From Candidatus Levyibacteriota bacterium (GTDB lineage: Bacteria > Patescibacteria > Microgenomatia > Levybacterales > UBA12049), in contig JACPGP010000002.1 of assembly GCA_016182425.1 (NCBI GenBank), forward strand, positions 1 through 28,267: DNA of 28,267 nt. The letters are read 5' to 3'. Numbering within the stretch: position 1 is the stretch's first letter; each line of letters begins with the position of its first letter. The position numbers and the translations under genes were made by a program. Below are positions 6,673-14,488 of this stretch, in pieces. The notes beneath the pieces are model-generated. The model was not told where the DNA came from and searched no databases. It was given only the letters and a program-made list of their open reading frames with translations.

Positions 6673-7708
6673 GAGTGAGGCGGTCAGGTGGTATGCCAGC
6701 CTCCAGACAAGCTTTTTTTTCTTTATCAAAAAGATCTTTTACTCTTGGAAGTTCGGGACTTAGACCATCATTTGTAAGCTGCTCAATGCGTGTATGAAGT
6801 TCAAGGAACTCTAAAAATAAAGATATTTGTTTAGGTGTGAGGCCAGACATTTTTTCTTTTAAAATCATTAGTCTTTTTTGTTCTGGTGAAGTTGGGTATA
6901 CTCTATTTTTTGAATATATAAGAGGAATTGTAACTGGTGTTCTTTTCTTTTCACCATCAAGCGCGCTGCATACAGCTTTTATAACAATCTCCGATGTTTT
7001 TAAAAATGCTGTAAATGTGCTTGAATCTACTTTTACAGTTCCTAGAAGTCCTTGAATTGGTCTGTGATCGTTTCTATCAATATAGTCATCATAGATATCG
7101 TTGCTTGTAAGCCTTAGGCGAATTAACGGTGATAATTCGCCGTTTCGTTCGATTTCCTCTAATTCTGCAATACGCTTTTCAACAGGACCTTCAGCAGAGG
7201 CAGGTAGGGTTTTCAAAAATGCCAACCCCCGTTTGGGATCGTTGTGTCCTAGGTCCAAAACGACAAAAGGTCCATCGTTGACTGGTTCCCCAAAAAATAC
7301 ACTCTGGCTGTTTAATATAGGAAGACGAACTTGTTGTCTGCCATTTGGCAATGTTCTGTAGATACCTCCCTTATTTTGTAGTAGTGTTGCTATAGTTTCA
7401 GCTGTAGTTTCGGTTATTTTTTGGGGTTGTCGTAAAACAAGATCTATGGCGAGTTCGTAGTGAGTAGTGTCTTGTACTTCTGTTTCTTGAGGAAAGCTAT
7501 AAGAGCGAGCAACAAAACTGCAGGCAAGCGCGCTTATTGGGTAGTCGTTGGGAAGATCGGCAGAGGCTAGAGAGACTTGTCTTAAAAACTCATCTGGATT
7601 ATACTCCAAAAGAGAATTCAATGAATATATTATTTGCGCCGATGGAAGATCAAACCTAATACCGTTTCTCTGAGAAGATTGCTCTGACTCGCGTAATTTT
7701 TCAGTCAT
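6662..7708 (-). CDS. Hypothetical protein, 348 residues, unrecognised
   Basis: I do not recognise this protein. It begins MTEKLRESEQSSQRNGIRFD, has no signal peptide or membrane segment, and is rich in charged residues. A segment near the middle, DGPFVVLDLGHNDPKRGLAF, is followed by a charged helix (EKRIAELEEIERNGELS), an acidic segment (SNDIYDDYIDRNDHRP) and a C-terminal helical region (LTPKQISLFLEFLELHTRIEQL). It looks like a cytoplasmic globular protein. It lies 44 bp downstream of the delta'-like gene in the same direction. A possible -10 box TATAAT (7738-7743) lies about 29 nt upstream of the ATG, without a convincing -35 box. Its stop codon TAG forms the loop of the 39-bp repeat hairpin, so element and coding sequence are physically linked. 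Confidence 0.8.
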   Translation of the reverse strand: MTEKLRESEQSSQRNGIRFDLPSAQIIYSLNSLLEYNPDEFLRQVSLASADLPNDYPISALACSFVARSYSFPQETEVQDTTHYELAIDLVLRQPQKITETTAETIATLLQNKGGIYRTLPNGRQQVRLPILNSQSVFFGEPVNDGPFVVLDLGHNDPKRGLAFLKTLPASAEGPVEKRIAELEEIERNGELSPLIRLRLTSNDIYDDYIDRNDHRPIQGLLGTVKVDSSTFTAFLKTSEIVIKAVCSALDGEKKRTPVTIPLIYSKNRVYPTSPEQKRLMILKEKMSGLTPKQISLFLEFLELHTRIEQLTNDGLSPELPRVKDLFDKEKKACLEAGIPPDRLTLPP

Positions 7709-7752
7709 AAAAATAGGACAGATAGCAATTGAGGTGGATTATATCATAATGA

Positions 7753-8361
7753 TTAAAGGTTGAGAAAGAGGTTTTCCAACGTTAATCTTGGGTTGGCGTT
7801 GGTGGTTTTGAGAATAATATATGTTTCTTGGAAAGACCTAATGGTGTGACTTCGTTGTTTTCCGTTTATTAGTTCTTGGCGCAAGGATAGAATTGCGTTC
7901 TCGAGCCATACAATTGCATCCTCTTTATTTTTGGCCAAACTTTCGGCAAGTTTTAGACGATCCCCTACCCCGCCAAAGACTAATGATTGATGATTAGCCA
8001 TTAATGATGAACCATTTTGTAATTCAATTATCTTGCAGCGGGAGAGGATGGTTTGTAAAAGAAATTCTTTATTTTCGGCAGTGAGTATTATAATAGTACT
8101 GCTTGGCGGTTCTTCCAAAACCTTAAGCAGCGCATTTTGTGCTTCGACGGTTAATTTTTCTGCGTTTTTAATAACAATTGCTTTTGTTTTCCCGCGTAAC
8201 GGTGCAAAGAAAAGTGTTTTTTGCAAATCTCTCACCTGCGCAATACCAGTGAGTTCGGAAACGTTTATATCAAGGGGATCTATCCTCCACTCCTGGCAGA
8301 CTGTCAAAGAATAATCCTCGCGTTGTTTTTTGTTTTTCGAAGCGATAAGAAAGCTTTCCAT
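7753..8361 (-). CDS. holB: DNA polymerase III delta'-like clamp-loader subunit
   Basis: This is probably the delta' subunit or a related AAA+ protein of the replicative clamp loader. Key evidence is IVIKNAEKLTVEAQNALLKVLEEPPSSTIIILTA (positions 8088-8189), the sensor-containing core of HolB/DnaX proteins, followed by LQTILSRCKIIEL with the SRC motif. At about 202 residues it is short: the N-terminal part with a Walker A loop and zinc motif is missing, as in other minimal delta' proteins, so it probably does not bind ATP itself. I start at ATG 8361 (MESFLIAS) because a TATCAT box (8369-8374) ends 7 nt upstream and overlaps the alternative ATG at 8370. The -35 box for it is weak, so the start is uncertain by three codons. 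It is divergent from pilB. Confidence 0.82.
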   Translation of the reverse strand: MESFLIASKNKKQREDYSLTVCQEWRIDPLDINVSELTGIAQVRDLQKTLFFAPLRGKTKAIVIKNAEKLTVEAQNALLKVLEEPPSSTIIILTAENKEFLLQTILSRCKIIELQNGSSLMANHQSLVFGGVGDRLKLAESLAKNKEDAIVWLENAILSLRQELINGKQRSHTIRSFQETYIILKTTNANPRLTLENLFLNL

Positions 8362-8363
8362 TC

Positions 8364-8393
8364 TTGACATGATAGCATGATTTTCCGTACTAT
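8364..8393 (+). promoter_or_regulatory. Candidate promoter of the pilB-pilT-pilC operon
   Basis: A perfect TTGACA (8364-8369), an 18-nt spacer and TACTAT (8388-8393) are followed by 7 nt and the pilB ATG at 8401, predicting a leaderless transcript. The -35 box lies over the start region of the divergent delta'-like gene, whose own possible -10 (8369-8374) overlaps it. The two directions may therefore compete for polymerase. Confidence 0.65.
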
Positions 8394-8400
8394 AAAAGTA

Positions 8401-10143
8401 ATGCCCGATACTGTTTTACAACAAACTACACAAGCTTCTCAAGAAGCAAAAAATGTTGCCGATGTGCTGCTGGCGGATGCAGCTATTACCAAAGAGCAAT
8501 ACGAGGACATCAAAGTAAAAAGCGCTTCAGAGGGAGTAGCTATTGAAGATATTCTAAAAAACGAAGGTGTGATATCAGAAATACAATTAACACAGGCCAA
8601 GGCAAAGTTACTTGGTGTTGAGTTTATTTCCCTAAGCAGTGTGTCATTTTCTCCCCAAGCGTTAAGTTTTGTTCCGCAGTCTGTGGCAGAGCGTTTTACC
8701 CTTATTCCCTTTGCGTATGACGATCAGACAAAAACATTGTCAGTTGCTATGAATAACCCGGCAGATTTGGAGGCAATATCATTTGTGCAGCAAAAAACAG
8801 GGCTTTTTGTCAAATCGTATGCTTCGACAAGTACTGATATTCAAAAAGCTCTAAAAGAACAATATAGACAAGAATTAGTTGGCGAGGTTGGCCAGGCATT
8901 AGAAGAAACAGAAGAATTTGAGAAGACCAGAACCGTTGATAGCAAACAAATATCGCAGCTTATTAAGGAAGCGCCGATTGCCAAAATTGTTTCAACCATT
9001 CTTGACTATGCCATGAGTAGTCGCGCCTCCGATGTGCACATAGAGCCGCAAGCAGATCGGGTCAGGGTCAGGTACAGAATTGATGGTATTTTGTACGATA
9101 AGCTAAGTTTGCCAAAAGGCGTGCAGGAAGCGCTGACGTCTAGAATTAAAATTCTCTCCGAGATGAAGATTGACGAACATAGAATCCCCCAGGATGGCCG
9201 TTTCAATTTTAAGGTTGACAACAACGAGGTGGATCTGCGTATTTCTGTGCTTCCTGCTTCTAAAGGGGAAAAAATTGTCATGCGGCTTTTACGTAAATCT
9301 GGAGGCGTGCCGGCGCTTGCAGAATTGGGCTTAGGCGGCACATCGCTGAAAAACTTGGAGACGGCAATTTTGCGTCCTCATGGTATTATTATTGTTTGTG
9401 GTCCAACAGGTAGTGGAAAAACCACAACACTTTACTCGGTTTTATCAAAGTTAAATACGCCAAAGGTTAACATTATGTCGCTGGAGGATCCGGTGGAATA
9501 CGAAATTCCCGGAGTTAACCAGGTACAAATAAATCCTGCAGTTGGGCTTACTTTTGCCACAGGCCTTCGGGCGTTTTTGCGCCAGGACCCAAATATTATC
9601 TTGGTTGGTGAAATACGGGATAACGAAACAACGGATCTGGCCATTCAGGCAGCGCTTACCGGGCATCTGGTTTTCTCCACCCTTCATACATCAAACGCGT
9701 CTTCGGCAATTCCCAGGCTGTTGGATTTAGGCGCAGAATCGTTTTTACTTGCTTCAACCATGACCGCGGTTGTTGGTCAGCGAATAGCCCGAAAGATCTG
9801 CCCTGACTGCAAGGAAACATACACTCCTGCGCCGGAGGTTGTTTCGGAAATAAAAAACGCCTTAGGCAATATTTTGTCAAAAGATATCGAGGAAATAAAG
9901 TTGTCCAAAGGCAGAGGTTGTGATCAGTGCGCAGCCAGCGGATACAGGGGTCGCATTGGTATTTATGAGGTGCTTTTAATTAATGACAAAGTAGCTCGTC
10001 TTATTTTGGAACGGGCAGATGCCGGCACAGTTGAACAGCAGGCAGTTTCAGATGGGATGATTACCATGAAACAAGATGGATACCTAAAAGCACTGCAGGG
10101 AGTAACAACGATCGAGGAAGTACTTAGAGTAGCACAAGAATAA
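8401..10143 (+). CDS. pilB: Type IV pilus assembly ATPase PilB
   Basis: PilB is the cytoplasmic hexameric motor that drives pilin polymerisation. The 580-residue protein has an N-terminal MshEN-type region (ILKNEGVISEIQLTQAKAKLLGVEF and a second half up to about residue 150). The ATPase core follows: SRASDVHIEPQ, Walker A GPTGSGKTT near residue 334, Asp box EDPVEYE near 361, Walker B ILVGEIRDNET near 402 and His box TGHLVFSTLHT near 420. The tetracysteine zinc motif is CPDC near residue 467 with CDQC near 507, followed by GYRGRIGIYEVL. I start at ATG 8401 rather than 8377 because the promoter's -10 box lies between them. It is first in a pilB-pilT-pilC operon with 3-nt gaps. Confidence 0.97.
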   Translation: MPDTVLQQTTQASQEAKNVADVLLADAAITKEQYEDIKVKSASEGVAIEDILKNEGVISEIQLTQAKAKLLGVEFISLSSVSFSPQALSFVPQSVAERFTLIPFAYDDQTKTLSVAMNNPADLEAISFVQQKTGLFVKSYASTSTDIQKALKEQYRQELVGEVGQALEETEEFEKTRTVDSKQISQLIKEAPIAKIVSTILDYAMSSRASDVHIEPQADRVRVRYRIDGILYDKLSLPKGVQEALTSRIKILSEMKIDEHRIPQDGRFNFKVDNNEVDLRISVLPASKGEKIVMRLLRKSGGVPALAELGLGGTSLKNLETAILRPHGIIIVCGPTGSGKTTTLYSVLSKLNTPKVNIMSLEDPVEYEIPGVNQVQINPAVGLTFATGLRAFLRQDPNIILVGEIRDNETTDLAIQAALTGHLVFSTLHTSNASSAIPRLLDLGAESFLLASTMTAVVGQRIARKICPDCKETYTPAPEVVSEIKNALGNILSKDIEEIKLSKGRGCDQCAASGYRGRIGIYEVLLINDKVARLILERADAGTVEQQAVSDGMITMKQDGYLKALQGVTTIEEVLRVAQE

Positions 10144-10146
10144 GGT

Positions 10147-11217
10147 ATGGATTTGCAGAAAATTTTATCACTTATTATTCAAAACAACGCCTCGGATTTA
10201 CACCTGATACCGGGACTGCCGCCAATGGTTCGGGTTGATGGAGAACTTATGCCCTTGCCATCGTTTCCCATGCTTACCCGAGACGACGTGGAGGCTTTGG
10301 TGTACCGGCTGCTTACTCCGGAGCAGAAAGAACTATTGCTGGCAAATAAAGAGCTTGATTTCTCTTTTGGGTTTGGAACGACCACTGCCGGAGGAGAGAT
10401 TGGGCGATTCCGTGGCAACGCGTACTATCAGCGGGGAATGCTTTGTGCGGCGTTTAGGTTTCTTCCGCCGGTAATAAAGACAGTGGAGGAGCTAAACCTA
10501 CCAAAAGTGCTCCATAATTTTGTCAAGATGAAACAGGGATTTATTATAGTCTGTGGCCCCACAGGACATGGGAAGTCCACAACCATCGCATCTATCATCA
10601 ATGAAATAAATATGCAAAAGGCTGCTCATATTTTAACCATTGAAGATCCCATAGAGTTTGTTTATCCAAAAGGAAAAAGTATCATTTCACAGCGGGAGAT
10701 GGGCATGGACACTCATTCATGGGCAATGGCGCTTCGCAGTGCTTTACGGGAAGATCCGGATGTAGTGTTTGTGGGTGAGATGCGCGACCCAGAGACCATG
10801 GCAGCAGCAATTACCATTGCCGAGACAGGTCATCTTGTTTTCTCCACTCTTCATACCAATTCTGCCGCTCAAAGCATTGATCGCATTGTCGATTCATTTC
10901 CTGCTCACCAGCAACCTCAGGTAAGAATACAGCTTTCATCCACACTTAAAGGTATTATATCGCAGCGTCTTATACCACGACTTGGCGGCGGAAGAGTTGT
11001 TGCAGCCGAAGTGCTTATTGGTACGCCGGCTGTGGCCAGCAATATTAGAGAGGGTAAAACTCACCTTATTGATTCGGTTATTCAAACTTCTCAAGAGGCT
11101 GGTATGATACCGCTTGAGGCATCGTTATCCCAGCTTGTTTTGTCGGGAGCTATCACCCTTGAGGTAGCCAAAAGCTACGCCATGCACCAGGAAGAACTGC
11201 TGCGCCTTGTGGCGTGA
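10147..11217 (+). CDS. pilT: Type IV pilus retraction ATPase PilT
   Basis: PilT powers pilus depolymerisation, and so twitching and DNA uptake. The 356-residue protein shows the PilT N-terminus NNASDLHLIPGLPPMVRVDG, Walker A GPTGHGKST near residue 137, Asp box EDPIEFVYP, Walker B VVFVGEMRDPETM near 209 and His box TGHLVFSTLHTNSAAQSIDR. It has no tetracysteine zinc motif, which separates it from PilB. The usual C-terminal AIRNLIREGKT motif appears as VASNIREGKTH. It follows pilB by 3 nt and precedes pilC by 3 nt, so extension and retraction motors are co-expressed with the platform protein. PilU is an alternative, but PilT fits better as the only retraction ATPase seen. Confidence 0.95.
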   Translation: MDLQKILSLIIQNNASDLHLIPGLPPMVRVDGELMPLPSFPMLTRDDVEALVYRLLTPEQKELLLANKELDFSFGFGTTTAGGEIGRFRGNAYYQRGMLCAAFRFLPPVIKTVEELNLPKVLHNFVKMKQGFIIVCGPTGHGKSTTIASIINEINMQKAAHILTIEDPIEFVYPKGKSIISQREMGMDTHSWAMALRSALREDPDVVFVGEMRDPETMAAAITIAETGHLVFSTLHTNSAAQSIDRIVDSFPAHQQPQVRIQLSSTLKGIISQRLIPRLGGGRVVAAEVLIGTPAVASNIREGKTHLIDSVIQTSQEAGMIPLEASLSQLVLSGAITLEVAKSYAMHQEELLRLVA

Positions 11218-11220
11218 TCT

Positions 11221-12426
11221 ATGAAGTTTAATTACCGGGCAATAGCAAAAGACGGCAGAATTGTTCAAGGAACAACAGAGGCCAAAGACGCAAGTGATGT
11301 CGCAGTATACCTGCGTTCCCATGAATTCGTTCCTATTCGTATTACCAAACAAAAAATAGGAAATTCTCTGCAGCAAATTCCATTTTTGGGGAAAGTAGGA
11401 AGTTCGGATATTGTGTTTTTTACCCGCCAGCTTTCCTCGATGCTTGCTTCGGGTTTAACCCTGATGGAGAGCTTGCGGGTTTTGAAAGAACAAATTAAAA
11501 AACCAGCGATGAACGAGATTGTTAGCCTTACTATTACCGATATCGAAGGAGGCAAGTCGTTTTCCGAAAGCATCGCCAAGTATCCGTACGCGTTTTCCGC
11601 TATTTATATTTCGCTTATTAGATCCGCAGAGCAAGCCGGTATTTTGGATAAAATTCTTCTTCGCTTAGCTGAAAATTTAGAAAAACAGCAAAAAATTCGA
11701 AGTCTTATTAAGTCGGCTCTCTTCTACCCGGCCATAGTTATTTTTGGCATGGTGGTGGTGGTAATTATTATGATGGTTTTTGTTATTCCGCAATTGTCTG
11801 TTGTATATGAGTCGTTGAATGTAGAGCTTCCCCTGCCCACCAGAATTGTGATTTTGATGTCAAATGCCTTTATAAAATTTTGGCCGGTTGTTTTTGGATT
11901 ATTGTTTCTGTTGATTTTTCTTTTACGCCGTTGGCATAAGACTGAAAGCGGCAGACTGATCATTGATGATTTACTGCTTAGGTTGCCTGTTTTTGGCAAC
12001 CTCATCAAAGAAACTATCCTGGCCGAGTTTGCCAGAACCTTTGGTTTGCTGATTGCATCGGGAACCTTAGTTGTTGAATCGCTTAACCAGGTAGCCGATG
12101 TGGCTGGTAACGTGCTCTATAAAAATGCAGTCTTGAGCATTGCCAAGCAGATTGAAAAGGGGGTTAGTATTGGCGATGCTTTCTCGGGATACGCAATTTT
12201 TCCTCCCATCTTAGTGCAAATGGCAAAAATAGGAGAAGAAACAGGCAAGCTTGACGAGTCGCTGCTTCGGGTATCCGAGTACTTCGAACGCGAAGTTGAC
12301 GAAACCACGAAAACATTAACTACCGCCATGGAGCCGTTTATTATAGTGGTGCTGGGTTTGGGGGTGGCGTTTTTGATTGTTTCCATTATTACGCCAATTT
12401 ACAATCTGACCTCGGCCATTAAGTAA
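11221..12426 (+). CDS. pilC: Type IV pilus inner-membrane platform protein PilC
   Basis: PilC (GspF family) is the membrane platform that couples PilB and PilT to the growing pilus. The 401-residue protein begins MKFNYRAIAKDGRIVQGTTEA, the typical GspF opening, and contains two T2SSF repeats. In the first, FFTRQLSSMLASGLTLMESL is followed by a membrane segment around residues 175-195. A second hydrophobic stretch (VVFGLLFLLIFLL) precedes the second repeat, FARTFGLLIASGTLVVESL. The C-terminus has GEETGKLDESL followed by a hydrophobic helix ending in IITPIYNLTSAIK. It closes the pilB-pilT-pilC operon. No clear terminator follows before the next promoter at 12448. Confidence 0.96.
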   Translation: MKFNYRAIAKDGRIVQGTTEAKDASDVAVYLRSHEFVPIRITKQKIGNSLQQIPFLGKVGSSDIVFFTRQLSSMLASGLTLMESLRVLKEQIKKPAMNEIVSLTITDIEGGKSFSESIAKYPYAFSAIYISLIRSAEQAGILDKILLRLAENLEKQQKIRSLIKSALFYPAIVIFGMVVVVIIMMVFVIPQLSVVYESLNVELPLPTRIVILMSNAFIKFWPVVFGLLFLLIFLLRRWHKTESGRLIIDDLLLRLPVFGNLIKETILAEFARTFGLLIASGTLVVESLNQVADVAGNVLYKNAVLSIAKQIEKGVSIGDAFSGYAIFPPILVQMAKIGEETGKLDESLLRVSEYFEREVDETTKTLTTAMEPFIIVVLGLGVAFLIVSIITPIYNLTSAIK

Positions 12427-12447
12427 TTTTTGATATGGTTTGATATC

Positions 12448-12477
12448 TTGACAAGATAAAAACAATTTGTCTATAGT
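12448..12477 (+). promoter_or_regulatory. Strong candidate promoter of the solitary pilin gene
   Basis: TTGACA (12448-12453), an 18-nt spacer and TATAGT (12472-12477) give 11 of 12 consensus positions. The ATG at 12494 lies 16 nt beyond, leaving an untranslated leader of about 10 nt without a Shine-Dalgarno. It is one of the best promoters in the window, and it drives a gene closed by its own terminator. Confidence 0.75.
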
Positions 12478-12493
12478 TAGTTATACATTATTA

Positions 12494-13045
12494 ATGAAAA
12501 AACATTTTTTATCTTCTAAAGGGTTTACTCTTATTGAACTGCTAGTTGTCATTGCGGTTTTGGGTGTTTTAGCTGCTACGGTTTTAGTCGCAATCGATCC
12601 AGTAGAACAATTAGCTCGAGGAAGAGATACAGGTATGAAATCGGCAATTGCGGAGATTGGAAGAGCAATGACAGCGTACGGCACAAGTCGTAACGGACTA
12701 TATCTAAATCCCGCAATAGGGAATATAACATTTCTCACTGATTTAAAAAACGCAGGGGAAATAAAAACATTACCAACAAGAAGTATAGCTATAGCTGGGT
12801 GTAGTCTCACAACAGCAGGTAAAAGTCTACAAAATGATTTTTGCTATAGTACCGATGCCACGGCAACAAGTTTTGCAGTATACGCAACACCGGAATCAAA
12901 ATCTGTAAAAAACCTTTGTCCCACGGAGGCACTACCGATAGCGTGGTATGTTTACTCAAGTGTTGATGGTCGGGCAGGAGTCGTTTGCACTGCCGCTGTG
13001 ACTGCAGAACCAGAGGTTGATACTCAAACTTTTGTTGGCCCATAA
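12494..13045 (+). CDS. Type IV prepilin, candidate major pilin
   Basis: The protein (183 residues) has a class III type leader MKKHFLSSKG cleaved before FTLIELLVVIAVLGVLAATVLVAI, the hydrophobic helix with Glu at mature position 5. The globular part has paired Cys residues (AGCSLTTAG, NDFCYSTD, KNLCPTEA) and ends VDTQTFVGP. The start at 12494 gives the normal leader; the upstream TTG at 12467 would lie in the promoter. It is the only pilin in the locus with its own near-consensus promoter and its own terminator, which suggests a separately and strongly expressed subunit, so it is my candidate for the major pilin. That role is inference; PilA-type and competence pseudopilin are both possible. 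Confidence 0.9.
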   Translation: MKKHFLSSKGFTLIELLVVIAVLGVLAATVLVAIDPVEQLARGRDTGMKSAIAEIGRAMTAYGTSRNGLYLNPAIGNITFLTDLKNAGEIKTLPTRSIAIAGCSLTTAGKSLQNDFCYSTDATATSFAVYATPESKSVKNLCPTEALPIAWYVYSSVDGRAGVVCTAAVTAEPEVDTQTFVGP

Positions 13046-13069
13046 AATCCTCTTTTCTCCAGGATTTTT
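13044..13069 (+). terminator. Intrinsic terminator after the solitary pilin
   Basis: A perfect 8-bp stem (AAAATCCT, 13044-13051, with AGGATTTT, 13061-13068) and a 9-nt loop sit on the stop codon of the pilin gene and are followed by a short T run. The AT-rich stem is weak, but its position directly at the gene end and before a new promoter supports termination. Confidence 0.65.
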
Positions 13070-13090
13070 GATACAATAAATCATAAGGAA

Positions 13091-13119
13091 TTGTTATTTG
13101 TAAAAATTCGTGCTACAAT
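13091..13119 (+). promoter_or_regulatory. Candidate promoter of the TA-like / pilD / pilin operon
   Basis: TTGTTA (13091-13096), a 17-nt spacer and TACAAT (13114-13119) lie 9 nt before the GTG at 13129, so the transcript would have at most a few untranslated bases. Only two positions of the -35 box and one of the -10 box depart from consensus. Confidence 0.6.
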
Positions 13120-13128
13120 TATTGTATT

Positions 13129-13428
13129 GTGAATGACAAGAAAGCAAAGGCTATTCTTCTAATAGAGAAAATACGTCTTATCGAGAGCGAAATCTTTCAG
13201 CTTTCTGCAAAATACGGTGTAAAATCTGTTGAAGAACTTGATAAGAAGATAAAAAAGGGCACACTTACCGAAAAAATCGTCGGAGATGATGTTTTTACCC
13301 TGGATTATTTACTTGAGGAAAAAGAAAAAATTGAACAAGAACTGGCAAAATTACATATCAAAAAAAGCGAGGTATGGAAAAATTTGCAGCATTTGCTCGA
13401 ATTGCCGAAATTGAGTTTTCGGATATAG
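13129..13428 (+). CDS. Small charged helical protein, possible antitoxin partner
   Basis: A 99-residue protein beginning at GTG (MNDKKAKAILL). It is Lys/Glu-rich and predicted helical, with segments EKIRLIESEIFQLSAKYGVK, SVEELDKKIKKGTLTEKI and a coiled-coil-like run near residues 64-80 (LEEKEKIEQELAKL). There is no signal peptide or membrane segment. Its last 55 nt overlap the next gene, a TumE-like protein. Small acidic/basic helical proteins directly upstream of such proteins are typical antitoxin-like partners, but I do not recognise the family with certainty. It is the first gene of the unit that continues into pilD. An alternative is a regulatory or chaperone-like partner of the next protein with no toxin function. 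Confidence 0.7.
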   Translation: MNDKKAKAILLIEKIRLIESEIFQLSAKYGVKSVEELDKKIKKGTLTEKIVGDDVFTLDYLLEEKEKIEQELAKLHIKKSEVWKNLQHLLELPKLSFRI

Positions 13429-13745
13429 TGCTTTCGACGCAGGATCTTAGCAATAAATTGCGTATATACCTAAAAGATACTTCTTTTATTGATTTTTTCT
13501 TTACAACAAAACTTCAAGCACAACGGTTTTCAATACATTGGGAAAGAAGACATGTCGATGCCAGTATTTTTCGTCTTGATAATACGCCTGATAAAAATTG
13601 GAAGAAAGTTGAAACATTTCCGATACATTTTCATAGTAAAACATACGAACATGTAAGTACACCGCCGTTTCCGCTGCAACAAAAAGATACGCTTCAGAGG
13701 ATTTTTAGAAAATTCCTGCAGTTTACGAGAAAAAACATAGTATGA
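13374..13745 (+). CDS. TumE-like (DUF6516-type) protein, possible toxin
   Basis: This 123-residue protein resembles the DUF6516/TumE family, in which several members are toxins of two-gene modules. Supporting features are a beta-rich middle (KLRIYLKDTSFIDFFF), SIHWERRHVDASIFRLDNTP and the His-rich TFPIHFHSKTYEHV, matching the family pattern of HW...RxDN...TFPxHxH. The assignment is from memory of the motif pattern and is moderate. The ATG at 13374 overlaps the upstream gene by 55 nt; a GTG at 13428, reading TAGTG with the upstream stop, is the alternative but would cut off a segment that fits the family. The stop overlaps the pilD ATG (ATGA), tying the pair to prepilin peptidase translation. 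Confidence 0.6.
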   Translation: MEKFAAFARIAEIEFSDIVLSTQDLSNKLRIYLKDTSFIDFFFTTKLQAQRFSIHWERRHVDASIFRLDNTPDKNWKKVETFPIHFHSKTYEHVSTPPFPLQQKDTLQRIFRKFLQFTRKNIV

Positions 13746-14488
13746 TAGATGTTATTTTTCTTTTTGTCTTTGGTCTTTTTATTGGAAGTTTTCTAAATGT
13801 GCTTATCGACCGTCTGCCAAGAGATGAACAGATCTTTAGGGGCAGGTCGTATTGTGAGTTGTGTAAACACAAACTTTCTTTTAGTGATTTAGTTCCTGTT
13901 TTGTCATTTGTGTATTTAAAGGGCAAATGCCGATACTGCCATACTCCCCTTTCGTATTACTATCCACTTGTTGAGATAACCACAGGATTGCTTTTTGTAT
14001 TGTCATTTGTTTTTTTTAAGCAGTTTCTTATTGTTTATTACTTATTTCTTATTTCCAGTTTGATTGTAATTTTTTTTACCGACTTAAAGTATGGCATTAT
14101 TCCGGATAAGATACTCTTTCCTGCAATCATTGCTACGGTAATTTTCAATTTTCAATTTTCAATTTTCAATTATTTAATATCAGCTATTGGTTCTTTTTTA
14201 TTCTTTTTCTGTTTGTGGGCAGTAACGCGCGGGAAAGGCATGGGGTTTGGGGATGTTAAGTATGTAATTTTAATGGGACTTATTTTAGGGTTTCCCCATA
14301 TTTTAGTTGGTTTGTACATAGCTTTCTTGACAGGGGCTGTTGTCTCGCTCATACTGGTTTTATGGGGAAAGAAAAAACTAAAAGGGTCCACAATTCCTTT
14401 TGGCCCATTTCTGGTTTTTGGCACGATTGTCGCGCTTTTTTGGGGCGAACGTTTGATAGAAACGGTTTTACCTTGGTTGAGCTTTTAG
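13742..14488 (+). CDS. pilD: Prepilin peptidase / N-methyltransferase
   Basis: PilD is the membrane aspartic protease that cleaves prepilin leaders and usually methylates the new N-terminus. The 248-residue protein opens with FGLFIGSFLNVLIDRLPR. It then has the cytoplasmic four-Cys site (YCELC at about 37-41 and CRYCH at about 63-67), as in bifunctional enzymes. The two catalytic aspartates lie in FFTDLKYGIIPD near residue 114 and in GMGFGDVKY near residue 172. Several hydrophobic helices follow, as the family requires. It is coupled to the TumE-like gene by ATGA and overlaps the next pilin gene by about 49 nt. A 7-bp tandem repeat (14140-14171) lies inside the coding region between the two catalytic motifs. 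Confidence 0.95.
   Translation: MIDVIFLFVFGLFIGSFLNVLIDRLPRDEQIFRGRSYCELCKHKLSFSDLVPVLSFVYLKGKCRYCHTPLSYYYPLVEITTGLLFVLSFVFFKQFLIVYYLFLISSLIVIFFTDLKYGIIPDKILFPAIIATVIFNFQFSIFNYLISAIGSFLFFFCLWAVTRGKGMGFGDVKYVILMGLILGFPHILVGLYIAFLTGAVVSLILVLWGKKKLKGSTIPFGPFLVFGTIVALFWGERLIETVLPWLSF
14140..14171 (+). repeat. 7-bp tandem repeat (AATTTTC) x 4.6 inside pilD
   Basis: Four perfect copies of AATTTTC (14140-14167) are followed by a partial AATT. The array encodes a Phe/Asn-rich stretch (FNFQFSIFN) between the catalytic aspartate motifs. Because the unit is 7 bp, gain or loss of one copy would shift the reading frame of the last third of pilD. Confidence 0.9.

Noticed and set aside
12427..12447. Direct repeat of TTGATAT after pilC as an operator
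   Set aside because: Short, AT-rich and imperfect; no further support.
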